From Spisula solida (lineage: Eukaryota; Mollusca; Bivalvia; Venerida; Mactridae): 64,000 bases of DNA. Location: the NCBI GenBank assembly GCA_947247005.1, contig OX365951.1, positions 32,416,899-32,480,898 on the forward strand, in the 5' to 3' direction. The notes beneath the pieces are model-generated. The model saw only the letters and a list, made by a program, of their open reading frames with translations, was not told the DNA's origin and made no database searches. Of the stretch, positions 12,401-21,400 are shown in pieces. The translations under genes and the position numbers were made by a program. Within the stretch, counting starts at the first letter, position 1; every line of letters begins with the position of its first letter.

Positions 12401-15400
12401 TGACTGTATTTACGAGACAAGACTTAGTGTCTTTATCTTTCGGGAATTCAACGGTGTCTTCTAGACCTCTTTATGAGGATTCTCTTGGATCTGTGTCAGG
12501 GGGCTGAAAATATTCTATGTGACATCTAGAAACTTTCTATTTGCAGAATTGGATTAACATACTTAAGGAGCACTGTGTCAATACACAAATGACTCGGATA
12601 CAGAAGAGATCGACCGTTCTTAAAGAACTACGTAGTCTTTCAGTGGAGGTGATAGAGTGTAAGAACCTACCACCCAAATATCTGTCTCATCCATTCTGTT
12701 ATATAACATTAAACAATGTTAAAGTGTGTCGGACTCGTGAAGTAGATATTCCGGATACAATCTGGCAAGAAGACTTCACGTTAGAGTGAGTACCACCCTT
12801 ATATTGTGCTGGATTTTCACACACCAACTTTGAGGAAAAATAAGGTTAAATGTCCCATTATAGTAATTTATCAAGTACAGTGCACCATCTCTACAGCTAC
12901 ACCCTTTTGGAAACACAACGTTTGGTGGTTGTACAGAGGTTGCTGTTGTAGAGAGTTTTATAGTAAATACTTACTCCGGAACAAAATGATTATGTTGCTT
13001 AAGAGATGTTGTTGCTCTACAGAGGTAAAATGTATAGTAAATAGTTACTTCTGGAACAAAATGATTGTGTTGTTAGTCCCCTACCGGTTTTTGACCAAAA
13101 TATCTGGATCCTGACATAACTCAAACAGTTTCCAAGCTAGGCTTATGAAACTTGGTATGTGGATAGGGGGCAATAAGGGGATTATGCACGTCAAACATAT
13201 TTTGATTCTAACAAAAATTGTGGTAGCTATGGCAACAGAAACATTGAAAATGGCTTCGAACCGGTAGGGGACTTCTGTATTGCTTGCAATTCTTAATGAC
13301 TTGTTTTACATAGGATCCGTCTGGAGAGGTTGCACTGTCAATGCAAAATTGTATAACATGTAACATTTAACACAATTCAATTTTATATTTAAAAATGGTT
13401 AGCACAGAATATGATTGGCTCCTGATTGGCGTTCATTACTGACCAATGGAAGAGCAACATGTCATCAATTATGCTTAATTTGTTACTGTAAACCAAGAAA
13501 CTATTTCGCGCAATTTAATCAACTTAAGTCACCGCAAAAGTGCTAAAACCATAAATATGGATATAGCGGGAAACTTAAAAACGCGACGTTCAGCAAACCG
13601 CAAATGTTAATATTCACGAAAGTAAATTGGTTTACAGTATGTTCCATTATAAGCCAAGTCTTTACCTAACTATTCAATAAGCCTATATAGTTGTGTGAAA
13701 GATACATGTTCTATATGTTAAAACACCCGTATTTTTTTTCTTTCAGTGATATTCCCGGTGATGTTAGTTTTATAGCAGTGAAATTGTTTAATCACAGTAA
13801 ACGTTCCAAAGATTCTGAAGTTGCCAATGTAACGATACCACTTGTTGAATTTGATAACGGTGAATTAGTAGATAAGTGGTATACGTTAAACCCTCATGCT
13901 GCAGTACGCTGTGATATGGGATCAGTACGTCTCCGTACACGATACATCCACCAGGTTATTATGCCAGTGGAACAATACACTAGTCTCAAAGATGTAAGTA
14001 TCAATTTGTATACTACATGTGTGCTGTCAGACTATGGGCGAGTTCGGATGGAACGCGAGTTCGATCTAGGTAGACTCAGGTTCCATTCGAACGCATTTGG
14101 TTTGTAAACTTTTTGTGCCTTCACCACTGAAGAGTGGAACTCCAGTAACACCAACTCCTAGCAGGGTTTACTGATTCCCTTTTTCTGTATGGTACGCAAA
14201 ATTTAGATGTTACCAGGGCCAAGCTTTTGATTGGTTGATAAATTTAGAGACCTGTATTGGTGGGAGTAAACATCATTCCTGTAATAGCATACCCTACCCT
14301 AGAGTTTAAATCCGAACTCTCCTTATATTAACCTAATTCTATTATCGTGTATTAGTTTGATGTTTTGTAAAGATCAGTAACTCAATGTTTTATGTATTCC
14401 GTGCATATTGGACACAACATCAAAGGATGGGTTTGGATTCTATCACAATCCACTAATGTCTGCTGGAGTTATTGCCCTTATGAACTTTACATATTGGTTC
14501 CTTGACGGTTATTCACAAAGCTTCTTAGTAGAAAACTGAAATATTTTGACGTAGTTAAAAATTTGTGCTGCGATAATTAGATAATAGATTATCGATTTTG
14601 CAAAACTGAAACCTGTGTCACCTTGTCGAATCATCGGATTAACCAAGTTATCATCCTGGCCCTAAACATATGAAAACCACTTACCTGGGGCATCTTTGTA
14701 TGTATACTGAATATTTATGTCTCCTAAATTGATGGGGGATAGACATTGATTTTGTGCTGGATGGATGGATGTAACAAAGTTTGTCTGTGCTTGTCCTTCT
14801 GAACTGGTTGTATTTCATTGAAACTTCACTTGTATAATTATGTATTAAATCCAGTTGTATCCATTGTTAGGAATTATAAGTCAGATGGTTTTTGCTGGAG
14901 TAATGGCCCTTTGTAGAATTCATACATTTTTACGTTGAAACCCCTTCTAATTAACTTAGAAAATCATATTCCTCAGCAGCATGTTTTAAACTAATGATGA
15001 ATTTTATAATTATACTGGGCGTCACTGAAAAGTTACCACTTATATATACCTCTGTATTTTGTATACAATATGACCTTTTAGTACAAAAGTTTTATGGTGT
15101 GTGCATTTGAATATTGTTAAAAAGGATAGCTGTGACTACACAGTAAGGTCAAAACATCGTCGTGTTTGGCTTTAACACAGTGTAATGTGAATTTTAAAAT
15201 ATAAGTCAATAGGGTGGTAACTTTTCATTGACGCTGAGTATATATTTGAATGATCTTGTTTATTTCAGTTGATCCTCAATGATTTCGGTAACATACTTAC
15301 ACTGGCTGAAATCTGTGGGAATGATCGAGTATCACTTGCCAAAGCTTTATTGAATTTGTTTCGAAATGAACGACAAGTCAGAATTCTCCTTCAAAATATT

Positions 15401-18400
15401 AATGATTATTTTATCAGCAAGGAAGGTAATTAACTCATTAACACGAAGACTTAATTAACCCTTTATTCCATGGAGAGGCATTTTGATGTACAGGGCAGCC
15501 TCTCTGGAACAGCTAAAACCTCTCCTAAGCAACATTATTAACAACACCGAGACTTTTTATGCCCCCGTATCGATAGATCGGGAGGCATATAGTGATTCAC
15601 CTGTCCGTCCGTCCGTTCGTCCGTCCGTCCGTCCTGGTTAACCCAAATTGACCGTTTCTTCTAGCATCTTTATGGCTTGCTACAAAGCTTCCAAACTTGC
15701 ATGGATGTTGTATATGAACACTCTCCACACACCTGTATCACCTGACCCCATTTTGACCTTCACCTTGACCTAATTTTGGACTTAGACTTATTTATGGACA
15801 AGGCTTCCATAGGGGGCATAAGCGTTTATTGAACGCAGTCTTGTTAACCCTTATTTCCATGGAGACGCATGAACATACAGTGGCAACATACTATGATTGC
15901 ATCACCAATATTGAAATAGTTGGTATGTACATGCTGTACACAATTTAATTAGGATACTGCATTAAATTAAGAAATTAAAATGAGAAATTACAATGTTTAT
16001 ATATATACACTGATATATAAACGGATGACTAACCTGAGTTATACTTTAAATGTTTCAGATGAAGTGTCCACTTTGTTTCGTGGTTCAACGTTTGCTACTA
16101 CCTTGATGGATCAGTACATGAAAATGATTGGTACAGAATTTGTTCATGCAGCCATCAAAGTTCCTGTATGCAAAATCTGTGATAGCAAGCAGAGCTGTGA
16201 GGTAAAACACAATACCCAGTTAAAAATCTTACAGAATTGTATCCGTTCGGGAAACAAAACACTCTTTTCTATAGTTCTGGCGGCTATAGTCCATGCCTAT
16301 TCTATAAGATGGCTATAGTCCAGGCCTGGCAGCTATAGTCTAACAGGGGTCCTACAATTCCGGATTAATCCGGAAATCCGGATTTGCTGCATTAGAAAGA
16401 ATGAACATTTCTGAAGAAAATAAAAGTTATTTGACAAAAAAATGCCAAGTATTGACTGAGCTATGGTCATTTAAAGTTTCATATGCTGAATTTCAATAAT
16501 AGAACAATGTTTGAAACAGAGTATTGGTGTAGGCATGTGTGCTAATGGCATGCAAAACAGACTTGCGTCTTATTTTCAGGATTGGGCATTATGCCTCAGT
16601 AGAACCCCTGAGTCTAAGCATACACCTCTTTTCTAAGGGGTTAGGGTTTGATTTAAGGCTGTATGCCCTGGACTTTATGCGTAGTGTCGACTATAGAGAA
16701 AAGTCGCACCCTATCTGTTCAACCGACAGTACATTTGAACCCTCTAAATCCCCTGTTAACTCAGCATGCTGCAGTCACAGCACATTAGCTTTTGACCCTC
16801 TTAGGTACACATATATACACTCAGTTGAAGTGGAGCAATGGGGGTTTCACTTTTAATCATAGAATATGACTAGTGGCGCAGACAGGGATCGAACCTGGGA
16901 CATTGTGGTCCCAAAGTGTACACTCTACCTGTTGGCCACCACTCTCCATGTTGTTGCTGCTTTAATTTGTATCGATATATGTTTGATATTATATACATAC
17001 ATGTTGCTTGCCAGACCATAGTGTGCTTTGCTGGAAAGCCTTCTGCAAAAGATTGGTAGAATTAATATGATTCTTTTTAGAAAGTAGGTAATTCTGTCTC
17101 CCACTAATAGTCCGGGAGAAATACTATGTTATGCTGTGTCTTTATGGTATGTCATTCAGATGCTGTATTTTGCTCACTCTTCTCTTTCAGTTGAATTCAC
17201 AGTTTCTGGACAACCAATCTGATTTAGCGGGAAATTTAAGTCACTTCCTCGACTTTCTGAAAGAAATAGTTGGATCGATATTTAGATCGATCGATAAATG
17301 TCCACCGTAAGTACATTATATATTCTCCTCCTACAGTATGGCTACTATCAGGAGCCCGTTGCCTAACCAAGCAGCTTCCAAAAGGCTCTACCGAGAGCTT
17401 TCCTATGTCTATGCAACGACATGCTACGAGCGAGCATTGCTTGCCGATAACATACCGTTTCTTTACTCTTTGCTAGGCAAGCGCTACCGAGCATTACCTA
17501 ACCGTTGACTAACCAAACCGCTAGGTAGCGCTTTGCTACGAAACGGTCTGCTATCCACTAGCGCTCGCCGGTAGCATATAATTTTTCCTAGCGTAGCGCT
17601 ACGGAGCGCTCCGTAGCGGTTTGGTTAGGCAACGGGCTCCTGTTTAATTGTTCATCATGGAACACAGAGCTCTGTGGTATTTGTTGCTAGGTTCAGGAAC
17701 CAGTATGACAATGAAATATTTTACAAGACTCTCGACCTTTTAATAGCCTGATTTAGCAGCTGATATATTGTCTATATTTATAATCCCGGTTGTTTGTTGT
17801 CATAAGCCGCGAGTATCACAAAGACGCTCACAGTGTAATACCAACACAAATCTAAAGGACCTGTATTGCACGATTTGCTTGTGGAAATTTATATATTCAA
17901 TGCAAGAACTTTGTAATATATTCATGGTAAAGGTCAGGATTGGGTCAAATTATCTGTGCTATACTATCTGTTTTACTGAGTCGGTGGTGTTTTTGGCCTG
18001 GTTCAGGGACCTGTATAAAAATGACCAAATTTGATAATGTATTTAGGAGATATTTATGCCTCTTCCAGCTGTTCTCCAATTTTAGTGGTTAATTTGACTT
18101 TTATAATCCAATAAAAATGTTTACAGCTTTTGAATTGTCTGTTACAGGGATTTACGATATATATGTGGGTGCTTACAAAAAACAGTGTCAGCAAAATGGC
18201 CTGAAGATTCGAGTGTCAAAACAAGAGTTGTCAGGTAACATATTCATTTCTATGTACCTTGTACATCCATGCTAATTTGTGTAACTGTGAGGCAAATTAT
18301 GAACTAATGCCCATCTTGCTAAGTGCAGATGATAGGGTGTTCAAACAATAATAACATATCAGACAGGGAAGGCAGCCCTCAACAGAAACAGCTGAGCACA

Positions 18401-21400
18401 AGTACTCACCACAATGACCCACACAAAACAGAACAAAAATTAACAGCTACAAAATCCTACTTCCATGACATGTCAATTTAGCCCAATAACTATCCTGCTG
18501 CTTGTGAACTGGTAGTGTGCGTCATCAATGTTCTTCAATGTTCTTTTGTAACATTGGCTAAGGTCCTACATATGTGGAGATGTTGAGATATTAACAATTG
18601 CTTGGGATGAGCTAAGCGCTTAAGTTCTGGTTACACCCCCCCCACCTGAGAAGAACAAGATAAAACCAAAATAAATAAAAATGTTCTACTATTAAGTGTT
18701 GTTAAGTTCTTAAGAAAGGTAAATATTTATATGAGGTAAATCTATATCAATTAGGATAAATCTATAGTTTGTTCATTTGTTGTATAATTATACCCCATCT
18801 TTGATGAGGGGAAATATTGCTTTGCACTCATCAAGCACCAATAGCGGTCGGCCAAACAGTTTCCATTCAAGAATGTTGGGTCTAGAATCTTCAAACTTTG
18901 TTGGGGTGGGATGTTAACCAACAGTAGTTGACACCTATTAATTTGAGGTCAGTATGTCAAAGTTCATTACTTGCTGACTATTGGGCTGCCATGGGAACAT
19001 GAATGTTCTACAAACATGTCTATAGCTTATGATAGTGGACATACTCATGTACATGTTTAATGAACATCTCTATAGTTTATTATATATTTCAATATGTTGT
19101 GTTGTTTGATTTTCAGTGGATTTGTGTTCCTTCGCCTACTTTGTCCTGCCATCTTACATCCAAAGTCTTTTAACCTTGTCACTGGTAAGACACTATAGTA
19201 TAGCAGTTCTTGGGTTAAAGCTTTAATTGATTTCAAATTTAGCTTAATAAGGCATAATTTAGCTGGTCCAAATCGTAATTATGTCACTTATTGTCAGATT
19301 TTAGAACACCGTAGCTCAATTGTTGACCAATATTAGATGGTCTGTCATGCACTAAAATCATGATAATATCTCAAAAGGTATGGGATACAATTTATAATTC
19401 AAAACTACCGATTTTCCTTCAAAAGGTTTAAAGCATTGAAGTAACAGTCCATGAATTAACAACACCAAAACTGCTTCGAAGCTGGAGGTCTTTGGCCAAT
19501 TAGGCAGAGATAAAACCGAATGGCCACACTTTACGACTGTCTCAGTCGAAACACAAAGGAAATCCGAGACATTAGATACCAAGTTTAGAAATTAATGAAT
19601 TTACAATACATGTTTAAAGATGCTAAAAGCCTTGATTTATATTTACTGCACATTTAACACCCTATCTTTTCACTTCTTCCTATTTCTAGAAACTCCATCA
19701 GAAATTAATGAATTTACAATACATGTATAAAGATGCTAAAAACCTTGGGGTATATTTACTGCACATTTAACACCCTATCTTTTCACTCCTTCCTATTTCT
19801 AGAAACTCCATCTGAGACAGCAGCGAGAACGTTAAAACTTATAACAAAAGCCTTACAGAATCTGGCCAACTTGGTCGAGTTTGGTGGTAAAGAACAGTTC
19901 ATGACTGTAATCAACCCTTTTATCAAAGATTATAAACCTAGAATGGTAGAATTTCTCGACAAACTTTCAGTAAGTATTCAATATGTTTTGTTTATTTCAC
20001 AAATGCTTAAGTAGACTTTACTCTATCTTTAAGTTTGATGATTGTACCTTGATTTTCATCTTAATGAGTCTGTTGAATTGAGAATAAATTAAATCCTAGA
20101 TATTTCTGTCTGCCCACCCACCAAATTTTCATGTTAATCTGACCTTTCAGCTCACCTGAGCACAATTGTTTGTTAATGTTTACACTCCATATGTCACAGT
20201 TTTGATTTAATAGTTATGTAACCAGGTCACAACATTTGTCTTTTTAAAACTTAGACCTAGCTGGATTTACTGGTGTTTGAAATTATGTCATGTATGAATA
20301 TTTTAACATGGTCTCAACATTTGTCTCTATAAAACATAGGCCTAGTTGGATTTTCCGGTGTTAAAAACTATGTCATGTATGAATTATTCTACAGAATACA
20401 AGAGAGTCAGCGGAAATCCGTGCTGGTGGTCAAGGAGCACTGTCTCGTGACTTGGCCACCATCCATCAGATCTGTGCCACACATTTAGATGATCTCAGGA
20501 CTCGTTCAGAGACCCAGGTTAGTTTTTCTACTCCAGTCTAAGATACAGGGCTCCTACAATTCCAGGCCCCGATCTCCCGAAGCATCTCAATCTGAGCTGA
20601 GATAAATCAGATAAATCTCAAATACTGTCATATGTCTTTGAGATAGTTTTCTTAGGAGGCCAGGCTCAAAATTGGCACCACAAAACAGACACATCGTTCT
20701 GAGTTTATTACATTAAAATGTTTTGAGCACAAACTTAAGAATGATCTCAAATTTATTCTCTTAACTTGAGCGAAATCTCAATTTGAGTTGAGATTTCTAT
20801 TTGAGATGCTTCAGGAGATCGGGGCCAGAATAACAAGGTAATCTGCTGCACCATATGCTGTACAAGAAAGAATAGACTTTTCTGCCGAAAATGAAAATGA
20901 TAAACTATTCAAAGTAAAAAACTTATGTCTCCCATATTGATTTTGTGCTGGATGTCTGCTGGATAGATGTCAGTTTGTCTGTGCTTGTTCTCCTTAACCA
21001 TTGATAGGTTTCAGTGAAATTTAATATGAATATTTGGTACCAAGCCTAGTTGTGCATATTGTCAGGAATTTGAGGCTGGGTGATTTTTACTGGAAGTATG
21101 GCCCTTTGTTGGCAACATACCTTTTTCAGGGGTCGTATAATTACCGAAATCTGGATTTAGTGCTCTAGATAGAAGGAAGTTTTCTGCAGATAAAAAAAAA
21201 TCAAAGAATTGACAAAGTTCTGGTCTTTTGAAGTTTGACAAGCTGAACTATGTTTGAAACAAGAGCTTTGCTGTAAGGGTAGGTACAAATAGCACCAAAA
21301 CACACTCGCTAAACATCTTCAGGATTGAGCTTTATGCCTCAGTAGAACCCCTGCTTTTTGGGTCAAAAATCCTTGGAAAAGAATACATTTATAAATACAT

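Noticed and set aside
16862..16945. Functional tRNA gene on the minus strand
   Set aside because: tRNA-like boxes without convincing stems; more likely a SINE or pseudogene.
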